DNA of 64,000 nt from Eubacterium pyruvativorans (GTDB lineage Bacteria > Bacillota > Clostridia > Peptostreptococcales > Anaerovoracaceae): positions 55,692 to 119,691 of the forward strand of contig NZ_FNBF01000005.1 in NCBI RefSeq assembly GCF_900102225.1, in the 5' to 3' direction. A program made the position numbers and the translations under genes. The notes under the pieces are model-generated. The model did not search any database. It was not told the DNA's origin and saw only the letters and a list, made by a program, of their open reading frames with translations. Below are positions 1 through 8,501 of the stretch, in pieces (position 1 is the stretch's first letter; every line of letters begins with the position of its first letter).

Positions 1-2
1 GA

Positions 3-77
3 GGTGTGGATCTGGTGCTGGATCCGGGCATTCGGATTGTCTGGAGCTGGCTCATGAATACGATTGTACTCGGTTAG
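3..77 (+). CDS. C-terminal end of an unknown protein (partial)
   Basis: The first 77 bases can be read in frame 3 as 24 codons ending in TAG. The encoded tail (ending IRIVWSWLMNTIVLG) is hydrophobic, so it may be the end of a membrane protein. The start lies outside the window and I do not recognise the family. A GC-rich hairpin follows at 150-173. The other two frames are also open for a while here, so the reading frame itself is uncertain. Confidence 0.3.
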   Translation, partial: GVDLVLDPGIRIVWSWLMNTIVLG

Positions 78-493
78 CGAACAATCGTATTTATGAAAAA
101 TACAATCGGTTTACTCATTTTTGTTTAGGTTAACTCTTGTTCGCCGTGTGGGGGTGCTGTTTTCAACACCCCCCCGAAGGCTTGATTTCATGCGGTTTCA
201 CCGTTTTCCACATGAGATTTGAAAATTGTATACGATTTCATCGACATTTGCATGTTGATAATTGAACGACTTGAAAACATTGAAATTTCAATGTTGATAT
301 TAAAAACGAGATTTTGTCAAGTTCGAGTTATCCACAATTTTTATCTTTTGTAATTTTGTTCGCAGTTTGTTCCGCCGGTTTCCGGGAACTGTCGTAAAAT
401 TCATGCAGACATCCACTTTCTCTCGAAAAAAAGAACAGATATGCGAGCTTTTCTGACGACGAAAATAATCGCTCGGTTCGTTTTCGGAGAATG
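78..493. other. AT-rich non-coding region
   Basis: No convincing gene is visible. The stretch holds a hairpin at 150-173 (GGGGGTG and CACCCCC arms around a 10-base loop, no U-tract), an AATTGTATACGA motif near 224-235, and a perfect 20-base palindrome at 276-295. A 70-codon open frame on the minus strand (300-512) has no family resemblance, runs into the thrS terminator and is not called. Confidence 0.6.
276..295. repeat. Perfect 20-bp palindrome
   Basis: AACATTGAAATTTCAATGTT reads the same on both strands. Perfect symmetry over 20 bases in an AT-rich intergenic region is typical of an operator for a dimeric regulator. No gene start lies close enough to assign a target. A weak -35-like TTGAAA overlaps it at 271-276. 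Confidence 0.5.
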
Positions 494-535
494 AAAAAGG
501 CCTTCCTCCCACCTGTCCGATGGGGGAGGAAAGCC
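494..535 (-). terminator. Intrinsic terminator of thrS
   Basis: On the minus strand, GGCTTTCCTCCC pairs with GGGAGGAAGGCC (one mismatch) and is followed directly by TTTTT. It lies 45 bases after the thrS stop. Confidence 0.85.
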
Positions 536-579
536 CTGTATGAGGTTATTTCTCTGTTTGCTGTGATGTCAGGAAGGGA

Positions 580-2352
580 CTACTGAAAGTCTTCTGTCAG
601 CTCCAGTGTGTGCGCTTCATTCAGGCTGCGGCATACTTCCACAAACTTGTCCAGCGGCACATTCTGAATCTGCCTGTTGGACCCTCTGACATTGATGGAG
701 ACGGTGTTTTCTTCGGCTTCCCGGTCACCGACAACCAGAATGTACGGATCCTTGTAGTGCTTGAAGTTCTTGATCTTTTCCTTCATGTTCTTCTCTGCGT
801 AATCCGCTTCGACACGGACGCCCGCCTTGGTCAGAACTTCTTCCACGTGCTTTGCATATTCGTTATGCTGCTGACGGATTGGAACGACGGCAACCTGCTC
901 CGGGGACAGCCAGAACGGGAACGCTCCCTTGAAGTTTTCTGTCAGGATACCGATATAACGCTCCATAGAGCCGAAAATCGCACGGTGCACCATGACCGGC
1001 ATCTTCTGGGTGCCGTCCTGGGCAGTGTACTTCAGTCCGAAATTCAGCGGCAGCTGGAAATCCAGCTGGATGGTGCCCATCTGCCATTCTCTTCCCAGTG
1101 CATCTGTCATCTTCAGGTCGATCTTCGGACCGTAGAAGGCACCGTCGCCTTCATTCAGCTCGTAATTACCTTCTCCGTACTTGTCGTTCAGGATGGCCTT
1201 CAGATCCGCCTCTGCCTGATTCCAGGTTTCGATGTCTCCCATGAAGTCCTCCGGTCGGGTGGAGAGCTCTGCCTTGTAAGTCAGACCGAAGGTGCCGTAG
1301 ATCTGGCCGGCGATATCCATGATATCATTGATTTCGTCTGCCACCTGTTCTTCTGTGAGCAGGATGTGTGCGTCGTCCTGACGGAACATCTGAACACGGA
1401 AGAGACCGTTCAGCTCACCGGACTTCTCTCTTCTGTGAATGACGTCTGTCTGGGAGATCCGGAAAGGCAGGTCCTTGTAGCTTCTCACATTTCTCTTGTA
1501 AACCAGAATCGCATTCGGGCAGTTCATCGGCTTCACTGCGAATACTCTGCCGTCTTCGTTGTCATCCGGAATAACGAACATGTTTTCCTTGTAGTGTCCC
1601 CAGTGACCGGAGGTCTCCCACAGATCCGAGCTGCTGATCACCGGTCCGGAAATTTCCATATAGTTATGTTCTCTGTGGATGCCTCTCCAGAATTCCTGGA
1701 GTGCGTTGAAGAGCTTCCAGCCTCTCGGCAGCCAGAACGGCATGCCCGGCGCACTCGGGTCGAACATGAACAGATCCAGTTCCCTGCCCAGTTTCTTGTG
1801 ATCTCTTTCCTTTGCTTCCTGAACCAGCTTCAGGTGCTCCTTCAGCTGTTTCTTGTCCGGGAAAGCGTATACATAGATGCGCTGCAGCTGTTCTCTGTTC
1901 TCGTCGCCCTTCCAGTAAGAACCGGATGCGGACTTGATCTGGAATGCAACGTTCATCAGTTCCTGGGAATTGTCCACATGAGGACCGGTGCACAGATCCA
2001 CATAATCCTCACCTGTATAGTAGATGGAAATGGTTTCCCCTTCCGGGAGATCCTGAATCAGCTCTGTCTTGAATTTCTGGTCCTTGAAAATCTCCAGTGC
2101 TTCTTCTCTGGATACTTCCTTCCGGGTCCAGTCTTCTCTGCGCTTGATGATTTCGCGCATTTTCTCCTCGATTCCCTTGAAATCGCTGTCCTTCACAGTT
2201 TCCGGAAGGAGGAAATCATAGTAGAATCCGTCTGCAATCTGCGGTCCGATCGCATACTGTACGTTTTCTTTTCCATAAACTTCGATTACCGCCTTGGCCA
2301 GAATGTGGGCCATGGAGTGACGGTATACGTTCAAAAATTCTTCTCTTTCCAT
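580..2352 (-). CDS. thrS: Threonyl-tRNA synthetase lacking the N-terminal TGS domain
   Basis: Charges tRNA-Thr with threonine and clears mischarged Ser-tRNA-Thr. The 590-residue protein opens directly in the editing domain: the HxxxH zinc-type motif (RHSMAH) is at about residues 11-16 and its CxxxH partner (CTGPHV) follows. The class II catalytic core then runs through NCPN-type motifs, with the anticodon-binding domain at the end. Typical family members are about 640 residues and carry a roughly 60-residue TGS domain first, which is absent here. I chose the ATG at 2352 because AAGG sits 8 bases upstream; an in-frame GTG three codons earlier overlaps that ribosome site. The gene has its own promoter about 50 bases upstream, so there is no room for a T-box leader. 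Expression probably depends on simple initiation. Confidence 0.95.
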   Translation of the reverse strand: MEREEFLNVYRHSMAHILAKAVIEVYGKENVQYAIGPQIADGFYYDFLLPETVKDSDFKGIEEKMREIIKRREDWTRKEVSREEALEIFKDQKFKTELIQDLPEGETISIYYTGEDYVDLCTGPHVDNSQELMNVAFQIKSASGSYWKGDENREQLQRIYVYAFPDKKQLKEHLKLVQEAKERDHKKLGRELDLFMFDPSAPGMPFWLPRGWKLFNALQEFWRGIHREHNYMEISGPVISSSDLWETSGHWGHYKENMFVIPDDNEDGRVFAVKPMNCPNAILVYKRNVRSYKDLPFRISQTDVIHRREKSGELNGLFRVQMFRQDDAHILLTEEQVADEINDIMDIAGQIYGTFGLTYKAELSTRPEDFMGDIETWNQAEADLKAILNDKYGEGNYELNEGDGAFYGPKIDLKMTDALGREWQMGTIQLDFQLPLNFGLKYTAQDGTQKMPVMVHRAIFGSMERYIGILTENFKGAFPFWLSPEQVAVVPIRQQHNEYAKHVEEVLTKAGVRVEADYAEKNMKEKIKNFKHYKDPYILVVGDREAEENTVSINVRGSNRQIQNVPLDKFVEVCRSLNEAHTLELTEDFQ

Positions 2353-2403
2353 ACGTATCACCTTATTATATGTATTTTATTCATTGTAACAACTTAAATA
2401 CTG

Positions 2404-2432
2404 ATTATATAGCACCATATATGAAAAGTAAA
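2404..2432 (-). promoter_or_regulatory. thrS promoter
   Basis: On the minus strand, TTTACT (2427-2432) and TATAAT (2404-2409) are separated by 17 bases. The inferred start is about 45 bases before the thrS ATG. Confidence 0.7.
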
Positions 2433-2523
2433 GTTATCCGGAGGAATTCGGAAGGAACCGGGGGAGCGGCCTGCGGAAGGACCGGAGAACCAGAATTTGC
2501 AGGGCTTTGGAGGAAGAGATTCG

Positions 2524-2552
2524 TTGACACGAAGTGTGCTTTGTGATACTAT
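2524..2552 (+). promoter_or_regulatory. rimP-nusA-infB operon promoter
   Basis: TTGACA (2524-2529) and TACTAT (2547-2552) are 17 bases apart. It lies upstream of the leader hairpin and the rimP start. Confidence 0.65.
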
Positions 2553-2581
2553 ACCTATGGTTATTCATTATTGTCTCGTCG

Positions 2582-2612
2582 AAAGAGTGGGGGTTCCCCA
2601 CTCTTTCCGTTT
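2582..2612 (+). terminator. Leader terminator/attenuator before rimP
   Basis: AAAGAGTGGGG (2582-2592) pairs perfectly with CCCCACTCTTT (2596-2606) around a 3-base loop. The following U-tract is weak and interrupted (CCGTTTTG). It lies between the promoter and the rimP ribosome site, where a NusA-sensitive attenuator would sit. Confidence 0.7.
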
Positions 2613-2629
2613 TGTATAGGAGGATTCAG

Positions 2630-3124
2630 ATGGCGAAAGCGCAGGAAATCAGACAGTTTACAGAGAATGTTCTGGCTGATTATCTCACGGAGCACGGTCT
2701 GGAACTGTACCATGTGGATTTCAGAAAAGAAGGGAAAGACTGGTATCTGAATGTCTTCGTGGATCGGATCCAGAACGACCCGGAAGGGAAGGAACTCTAC
2801 GTCAGCAGTGATGACTGTGAGATGGTCAGCCGGTATCTGAGCGACCGGCTGGATGAAAGTGATCCGATTCAGCAGGAATACATGCTGATGGTCAGTTCTC
2901 CGGGAATGGACCGGACACTGTATGAGCAGAAGCAGTACGACCGCTATGCCGGCCGTCCGGTGGATGTGAAGCTGTACAGCAGTATCAATAAGAAAAAAGA
3001 ATTTCACGGCGAACTGGTCGGCCTGATCGACGGGGAAGTTGTGATCATAGATGAAGACGACGGTGAAACGAAGAAATTTCCGCTGCAGCAGGTGGTCAGA
3101 ACCAGCCTGGCAGTAGTATTCTAA
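2630..3124 (+). CDS. rimP: Ribosome maturation factor RimP
   Basis: Assists maturation of the 30S ribosomal subunit. The 164-residue product has the family's two-part layout: an N-terminal alpha/beta domain with the conserved ELYHVDFRKEG-type segment and SSPGMDR near the middle, then a C-terminal Sm-like beta-barrel. Length is normal. The ATG at 2630 was chosen because a strong AGGAGG lies 6-7 bases before it; the frame is open further upstream but that part overlaps the leader hairpin. It is first in the operon, 12 bases before nusA, the usual Firmicute order. Confidence 0.95.
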   Translation: MAKAQEIRQFTENVLADYLTEHGLELYHVDFRKEGKDWYLNVFVDRIQNDPEGKELYVSSDDCEMVSRYLSDRLDESDPIQQEYMLMVSSPGMDRTLYEQKQYDRYAGRPVDVKLYSSINKKKEFHGELVGLIDGEVVIIDEDDGETKKFPLQQVVRTSLAVVF

Positions 3125-3136
3125 GGAGGAAGCAGA

Positions 3137-4378
3137 ATGAACAAGGAATTTATCGAAGCTCTCGAGGAGCTCGAGAAGGACAAGCATGTCTCGAAGGAAG
3201 TGATTCTCGATGCAGTGGAGCAGGCATTGGTTTCCGCATACAAGAAGAACTACGGAAATTATCAGAACTGCTCTGTGGCCATCGACAGGGAAACCGGAGA
3301 AGTCCGGGTGCTGATGAGCAAGGACGTGGTGGCAGATGAGGATCTGATCGACGATATGCTGGAAGTGTCTTTGACGGAGGCGCAGCAGATTGACCCGCGT
3401 TATGAGATCGGCGACGTGATCCGTTTTGCCGTCATCCCGAAGGATTTCGGAAGAATTGCCGCCCAGACGGCGAAGCAGGTGGTGGTTCAGAAGATCCGGG
3501 AGGCGGAACGCAGCATGGTCTATGACGAGTTCATCACACGCAAGGAGGAAATCGTAAATGGAACAGTATCCCGGAAGAGCGGCGCCACGCTGTTCGTCAG
3601 CCTCGGCAGTGCAGAGGGCATTCTGTCCGCCAATGAACAGGTACCGGGGGAGACCTTCGAGGTAAGAGAACATCTGAAAGTCTACATCATGGATGTGAAG
3701 AACACCGCCAAGGGACCGCAGGTATTCCTCTCCCGTTCCCATCCGGGACTGGTGAAGGGTCTGTTCGAACAGGAAGTGCCGGAAATCCAGGACGGCACAG
3801 TGGAGATCCGGAGCATCGCCAGAGAGGCGGGTTCCAGAACGAAGATGGCCGTTTCCTCCAATGACGAAAATGTGGATCCGGTGGGTGCCTGCGTGGGTAC
3901 GAGAGGCAGCCGGGTGCAGACTGTGGTGGATGAACTGAGCGGTGAGAAGATCGACATTATTTTCTGGAGCGATGATCCGGCGGAACTGATTGCCAATGTC
4001 CTGAGTCCGGCGGATGTGGAGATGGTCATTATCGAGAATGAGGAAGAGAAGAATGCCACTGCGGTGGTGCCGGACTTCCAGCTTTCCCTGGCCATCGGCA
4101 AGCAGGGACAGAATGTTCGTCTGGCGGCAAAGGTCAGCGGGTGGAAGATCGACATCAAGAGTCACTCTCAGTACGAGCAGCTCCGTGCGGAAGGCGCCTA
4201 TGATGATGCCCGTGACTACGACGAAGAAGAAGATTACGCTGTGCTGGAAAACAGCGGGGAAACGGCGGAAATGCCGGAAGAGGATGTGCTGATTGCGGAA
4301 GATCCGGATGGAGATGCGAAGGAGACGCCGGAAGAAGCACCTTCGGAGGAGGCAGCCGGTGAGCAGGAGGAAGAATAA
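3137..4378 (+). CDS. nusA: Transcription termination/antitermination factor NusA
   Basis: Binds RNA polymerase and nascent RNA and modulates pausing, termination and antitermination. The 413-residue protein has the N-terminal polymerase-binding domain (about 1-125), an S1 domain (about 135-200) and two KH domains up to about residue 345. The first KH region contains DPVGACVG and the second AIGKQGQNVRLA. A strongly acidic tail of about 65 residues rich in Glu and Asp follows. Ribosome site AAGGAGG lies just upstream. Its last 20 bases overlap the start of ylxR, indicating translational coupling. The leader hairpin before rimP is a plausible target for autoregulation. Confidence 0.95.
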   Translation: MNKEFIEALEELEKDKHVSKEVILDAVEQALVSAYKKNYGNYQNCSVAIDRETGEVRVLMSKDVVADEDLIDDMLEVSLTEAQQIDPRYEIGDVIRFAVIPKDFGRIAAQTAKQVVVQKIREAERSMVYDEFITRKEEIVNGTVSRKSGATLFVSLGSAEGILSANEQVPGETFEVREHLKVYIMDVKNTAKGPQVFLSRSHPGLVKGLFEQEVPEIQDGTVEIRSIAREAGSRTKMAVSSNDENVDPVGACVGTRGSRVQTVVDELSGEKIDIIFWSDDPAELIANVLSPADVEMVIIENEEEKNATAVVPDFQLSLAIGKQGQNVRLAAKVSGWKIDIKSHSQYEQLRAEGAYDDARDYDEEEDYAVLENSGETAEMPEEDVLIAEDPDGDAKETPEEAPSEEAAGEQEEE

Positions 4379-4667
4379 GCAGCATACGCCGCCCATGCGG
4401 CGCTGTGCAGGCTGTATGGAATCGCATCCGCAGCAGGAGATGATCCGCATCGTTCTCCGGGACGGCGTTCTGGTGCCGGACCCGGAGCGGAATCTGAACG
4501 GCAGAGGCGTTTACCTTTGTCCGAAGGAATCCTGCTGGGAACTGGCGCGCAGGAAACGGGGCTTCAGCCGGGCATTCCGCCAGGGCATACCCGATGAGGC
4601 GGTACAGACGCTGATCGAAGAGATCCGCGGAATCCGGGAGGTGAAGTCCGGTGACAGCCAGCAGTAA
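4359..4667 (+). CDS. ylxR: YlxR family RNA-binding protein
   Basis: Small basic protein of the DUF448/YlxR family found between nusA and infB in most Firmicutes. It carries the signature RRCAGC near residue 15 and the GRGVYLCP motif that follows. The 102-residue frame starts at GTG 4359, preceded by GGAGGAGG about 7 bases upstream inside nusA. The alternative ATG at 4395 has no good ribosome site. It overlaps nusA by 20 bases and ylxQ by 17, so it is translated as part of the operon. A role as nucleoid or RNA-processing regulator is reported for some relatives; nothing in this sequence refines that. Confidence 0.9.
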   Translation: MSRRKNKQHTPPMRRCAGCMESHPQQEMIRIVLRDGVLVPDPERNLNGRGVYLCPKESCWELARRKRGFSRAFRQGIPDEAVQTLIEEIRGIREVKSGDSQQ

Positions 4668-4998
4668 GATGTTGTCCTATCTGGGATTTGCCCGCAAGTC
4701 GGGAAACCTGATGCGGGGATACAACACCTGCCTCTCTCTGGTGGAGAGCGGGAAGGTCCGTCTGCTGATTGTGGCGGAAGACGGCGCAGAAGGAACGAAG
4801 AAGCGATTCCGGCAGAAATGTGCAGTATCGGGGACTGCATTCAGAATATATGGAAACAGTGATGAACTTTCGAGAATGACCGGCGGCGGGGGCACGGTAT
4901 ATGCTGTGACAGACGAGAATTTCGCGAATGTGATCATCAGAGAGATAGATCGAACCGGATCGGAAGGAGAGATGTGTAATGACGAAAAAGGTATTTGA
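4651..4998 (+). CDS. ylxQ: L7Ae-family ribosomal protein YlxQ
   Basis: A 115-residue member of the L7Ae/L30e/S12e family, which binds kink-turn RNA. The N-terminal segment with LGFARKSGNLMRGYN matches the family start, and the central LLIVAEDGAEGTKKRF region is the usual RNA-contact area. It starts at GTG 4651 with GGGAGGTG about 8 bases upstream. It overlaps ylxR by 17 bases and infB by 20, the normal packed arrangement of this operon. Its cellular target is not evident from sequence. Confidence 0.9.
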   Translation: MTASSKMLSYLGFARKSGNLMRGYNTCLSLVESGKVRLLIVAEDGAEGTKKRFRQKCAVSGTAFRIYGNSDELSRMTGGGGTVYAVTDENFANVIIREIDRTGSEGEMCNDEKGI

Positions 4999-7711
4999 AC
5001 TTGCCCGGGAATTGGGGGTTTCGAGTAAGGAACTGATCTCGAAAGCCGCAGAAGCGGGTATCAAGGTGAAGACGCATATGAGCGTCCTGTCTGACAGCGA
5101 TATCGAGACAATCGGAAAGGTGATGCACAAGGATACCGGCGCTTCCGAAAAGAAGAGCAGCGGCATCGGCGTTGCGGTTGTGGATGAAGAATACCTGGCA
5201 AACAAGCACAAGGGGCCGAAGGAACAGCCGATCGTGGATGAGGCATATTTCGAACGGAAGAAGGAAGAAAAGAAAGAGAGCGAAGAGCTGAAGACCGCGC
5301 CGGAGAAACCGGTGACGGAAGGGAAGCCGGAGGCTGCAGCGAAGGAGCAGAAGGCCGAAAAGCAGGAGGCGCCGGAGAAGAAGCAGGAAACCGGGGAAGA
5401 GGAGAAACCATCCGCCGGAAAGCCGGCTGCCGTGAAGTCCGAGAAGGCGGAGAAGACCGAGAAGGCAGAAGAGAAGAAGACCGGGAAGCAGGACGAAAAG
5501 GCAGAAGAGAAGAAGAAAGAAAAGAAACCGGAGGAGCCGACCATCAAGATGGCGGAGTCCGAGCGGATCAGCATTCCGAAGATCAAGATCATCAGCCGCG
5601 GTGCAGACCGGAAGAAGGCTGCGAAGAAGAAGGCTGAAGAAAAGAAGAGTCAGGGACAGAATAACAAGCGGGGAGACCGAAATGAACGGGGTTCCCGGAA
5701 TGACCGCCGCAGCAGCAATGAGGGCGGAAACCGCAGAAGGCACAGTGGCAGTACCCCGGCTGCGTCTTCCGGCGGAGAGAATGCCGGCGGATCTTCCGGA
5801 AACAGCAGAGGAAAGAAATTCAAGTCCTTCCATGACAGACCGCACAACAAGTTCGAGAAGTTCGAGCGGAAGTCCCTGGAGAAGAAGGAACGGAAGAAGT
5901 ACGTCAGCAAGCAGAAGGAAGTGGAGCCGGAAATCATCGAGGAAGTTCTGCCGGAAGGTACCTTCAAGCTGGATGTGCCAATTACGGTGGCGGGCTTCTG
6001 TGAACAGACTGATATGTCCACATCCAATGTCATCATGACGCTGATGAAGATGGGCATCATGGCGAACATCAATCAGGTGCTGGACGAGGATACTGTGCAG
6101 CTCCTGGCGGAGGAACTGGGCATCACCGTGGTTGTCGGTGAGGTTGAGCAGGAAGAAGTGGAAGAAGGCATCGAGGACTTCGAAGATGATGAGAAGGATC
6201 TGAAGCCGCGTCCGCCGGTCATCACCGTCATGGGTCACGTTGACCACGGTAAGACTTCCATTCTGGATGCCATCCGGAAGACGAATGTCACCGCTAAGGA
6301 ATACGGCGGCATCACCCAGCACATCGGTGCTTCTGAAGTACAGATCAATGGCAAGAAGATCGTGTTCCTGGATACACCGGGTCACGAAGCGTTCACGGCC
6401 ATGCGTGCCCGGGGCGCCCAGATCACGGATATTGCGGTTCTGGTGGTGGCGGCAGACGACTCCGTCAAGCCGCAGACCGTGGAATCCATCAGCCACGCGA
6501 AGGCGGCCGGCGTTCCGATGATCGTCGCCATCAACAAGATGGATAAGCCGGGTGCGAACCCGGATCGGGTGAAGAAGGATCTGGCTGACCACGGCGTTCT
6601 GGTGGAAGACTGGGGCGGCGAGGTCATCAGTGTTCCGGTTTCCGCCAAGACCGGAGAAGGCATCAAGGAACTTCTGGAAATGATTCTGCTGCAGGCGGAT
6701 ATGATGGAGCTGAAGGCGAATCCGGACCGTCTGGCCATGGGATCTGTCATCGAAGCGAGACTGGACAAGGCCAGAGGACCGGTTGCGACCCTGCTGGTAA
6801 CCAACGGCACCCTGAAGGCCGGACAGAGCATCGTGGCGGGAACCTGCTCCGGCAGGATCCGTCTGATGACAGATTACAAGGGAAAGAAGATCCGCAAGGC
6901 AGGACCGGCCACCGCTGTGGAGGTTCTGGGACTGACCGATGTGCCGCAGGCCGGTGATAATTTCAACGCCGTGAAGGACGACAAGACCGCCCGGTCCATC
7001 GCCCAGAGAAGATCCGAAAAACTCCGGGAAGAGACGATGACGAGAAATTCCAGCATGTCTCTGGAGAAACTCTTCAGCCAGATCAAGGAAGGCGAAACCA
7101 AGGAGCTGAATCTGGTGATAAAAGCAGACGTACAGGGCTCTGTCGGCGCCATGGTCACTTCTCTGGAGAAGCTGAACAACGACGAAGTGAAGGTCAATGT
7201 CATCCACTCCGGCGTGGGTACCGTGAACGAATCCGACGTCATGCTGGCGGGCACATCCAATGCGGTCATCATCGGCTTCAACGTCAGACCGAGCAGTGCT
7301 GTCAGTTCCATGGCGGATCAGCAGAACGTCGAAATCAGACTTTATACTGTTATCTACGACGCACTGAACGATGTGGAAGCAGCCATGAAGGGTATGCTGG
7401 AGCCGGATGTGAAGGAAGAACTGCTGGGTAAGGCGACGATCCGGGATACTTTCAAGGTGCCGGGTGTGGGCATTATCGGCGGTGCATATGTCACCGAAGG
7501 AAAGCTGGCCAGAAATGCTCAGATCCGTCTGGTCCGGGACGGCATCCTGATCCACGAAGGAAAGATCTCCTCTCTGAAGAGATTCAAGGACGATGCCAAG
7601 GAAGTCAACCAGGGATATGAGTGCGGTATCGGTATTGAAGATTACAACGATATCAAGGTGGATGATACCATCGAGTGTTTCCACATGGTTGAAGTGAAGA
7701 AGGAAGATTAA
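4979..7711 (+). CDS. infB: Translation initiation factor IF-2
   Basis: GTPase that brings initiator tRNA to the 30S subunit and promotes subunit joining. The 910-residue protein has the IF2 N-terminal helical module (residues 1-50), a long charged linker rich in Lys, Glu, Arg and Gly (about 60-310), and a second IF2_N-type module. The GTPase domain begins near residue 410 with GHVDHGKT at 419-426. DTPGHEAF, NKMDKPG and SAKTGEG follow, then the beta-barrel and C-terminal fMet-tRNA domains. The ATG at 4979 lies 7 bases after GGAGAG and inside the end of ylxQ. The linker is of variable, low-complexity type, as expected for the family. Confidence 0.97.
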   Translation: MTKKVFELARELGVSSKELISKAAEAGIKVKTHMSVLSDSDIETIGKVMHKDTGASEKKSSGIGVAVVDEEYLANKHKGPKEQPIVDEAYFERKKEEKKESEELKTAPEKPVTEGKPEAAAKEQKAEKQEAPEKKQETGEEEKPSAGKPAAVKSEKAEKTEKAEEKKTGKQDEKAEEKKKEKKPEEPTIKMAESERISIPKIKIISRGADRKKAAKKKAEEKKSQGQNNKRGDRNERGSRNDRRSSNEGGNRRRHSGSTPAASSGGENAGGSSGNSRGKKFKSFHDRPHNKFEKFERKSLEKKERKKYVSKQKEVEPEIIEEVLPEGTFKLDVPITVAGFCEQTDMSTSNVIMTLMKMGIMANINQVLDEDTVQLLAEELGITVVVGEVEQEEVEEGIEDFEDDEKDLKPRPPVITVMGHVDHGKTSILDAIRKTNVTAKEYGGITQHIGASEVQINGKKIVFLDTPGHEAFTAMRARGAQITDIAVLVVAADDSVKPQTVESISHAKAAGVPMIVAINKMDKPGANPDRVKKDLADHGVLVEDWGGEVISVPVSAKTGEGIKELLEMILLQADMMELKANPDRLAMGSVIEARLDKARGPVATLLVTNGTLKAGQSIVAGTCSGRIRLMTDYKGKKIRKAGPATAVEVLGLTDVPQAGDNFNAVKDDKTARSIAQRRSEKLREETMTRNSSMSLEKLFSQIKEGETKELNLVIKADVQGSVGAMVTSLEKLNNDEVKVNVIHSGVGTVNESDVMLAGTSNAVIIGFNVRPSSAVSSMADQQNVEIRLYTVIYDALNDVEAAMKGMLEPDVKEELLGKATIRDTFKVPGVGIIGGAYVTEGKLARNAQIRLVRDGILIHEGKISSLKRFKDDAKEVNQGYECGIGIEDYNDIKVDDTIECFHMVEVKKED

Positions 7712-7718
7712 TCACATT

Positions 7719-8474
7719 ATGATATTCTGTTTCAGCGGAACCGGGAATTCGCTGCATGCGGCGAAGCGGGTTCAGGAAAAATTCGGCGGAGAGCTGGTGG
7801 ATATGGCCGCCGCTCTCCGGGGCGGAACGGTGTCGTACGGATTCAAGCCCGGGGAGATGGCGGTGTTCGTCTTCCCGGTGTACTTCGATGCCCTGCCGGT
7901 GCCGGTTACTGATTTCATTCAGGCATTCCGCATTTCGGAAGGAGAACCGGACATTGTGGGCATCGCCACCTGCGGGGGCAGCGCCGGGGGAACGGACCGG
8001 ATATTCCGGAAGCTGATGCGCCGGAAGGGGCTTCGTGTCCAGGCGTTCTACGATGTGAAGATGCCGGACAACTGCATCTTCTGGCTGAAACCGCCGATTC
8101 GGGAAGCCGCCCTCATGACACTGAAGCACTCGGATGACAGATTGAGTGATATTCTGGAATCCATGCAGTATAATTACCGCGTGCCGTACCGGTCCTCTGG
8201 TGCGGCGGGGGTGGGGAGCGCCCTGGGAAGTGCCGTCTCCGGTGCACTTCTGGGAACCGGGTCCTTCTCTGTGGACGATACCTGCGTGGGCTGCGGACTC
8301 TGTGCGAGGATCTGCCCGGCCGGCGTCATCCGGATGGAGGAAAACAGACCGGTGTGGGAGAAGTCCCGGTGCTGGAAATGCGCCGGCTGTATCAACCGGT
8401 GCCCACAGGAGGCGATCCAGTACGGCAGAGGTTCCCGGAAGAAATTCCGGTACTGTCATCCCGACCTGAAATAA
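7719..8474 (+). CDS. EFR1-type flavodoxin-ferredoxin fusion protein
   Basis: A 251-residue probable electron carrier. The N-terminus has an FMN-binding flavodoxin loop (FSGTGNS, residues 5-11) and the flavodoxin-like fold continues to about residue 150. The C-terminus has two [4Fe-4S] clusters, CVGCGLCARICP and CWKCAGCINRCP, each with the CxxCxxCxxxCP spacing of bacterial ferredoxins. This architecture matches the EFR1 family of anaerobes; its partner enzyme is unknown. It starts 7 bases after infB with AAGGAAG upstream, and 27 bases separate it from rbfA. It therefore sits inside a translation operon where no redox gene is normally found. Confidence 0.85.
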   Translation: MIFCFSGTGNSLHAAKRVQEKFGGELVDMAAALRGGTVSYGFKPGEMAVFVFPVYFDALPVPVTDFIQAFRISEGEPDIVGIATCGGSAGGTDRIFRKLMRRKGLRVQAFYDVKMPDNCIFWLKPPIREAALMTLKHSDDRLSDILESMQYNYRVPYRSSGAAGVGSALGSAVSGALLGTGSFSVDDTCVGCGLCARICPAGVIRMEENRPVWEKSRCWKCAGCINRCPQEAIQYGRGSRKKFRYCHPDLK

Positions 8475-8501
8475 GTAATAACCCGATGGAGGGGGACAAG
8501 A

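Noticed and set aside
610..2397. Long open frame (595 codons) on the strand opposite thrS
   Set aside because: It mirrors thrS, has no recognisable domain or ribosome site, and arises from GC-rich codon bias in the real gene.
2353..2529. T-box upstream of thrS
   Set aside because: The thrS promoter lies about 50 bases from the start codon, leaving no room. No T-box sequence is visible.
4937..7684. 915-codon open frame opposite infB
   Set aside because: Shadow of IF-2; Leu-rich artefact of the Lys/Glu-rich linker codons read on the opposite strand.
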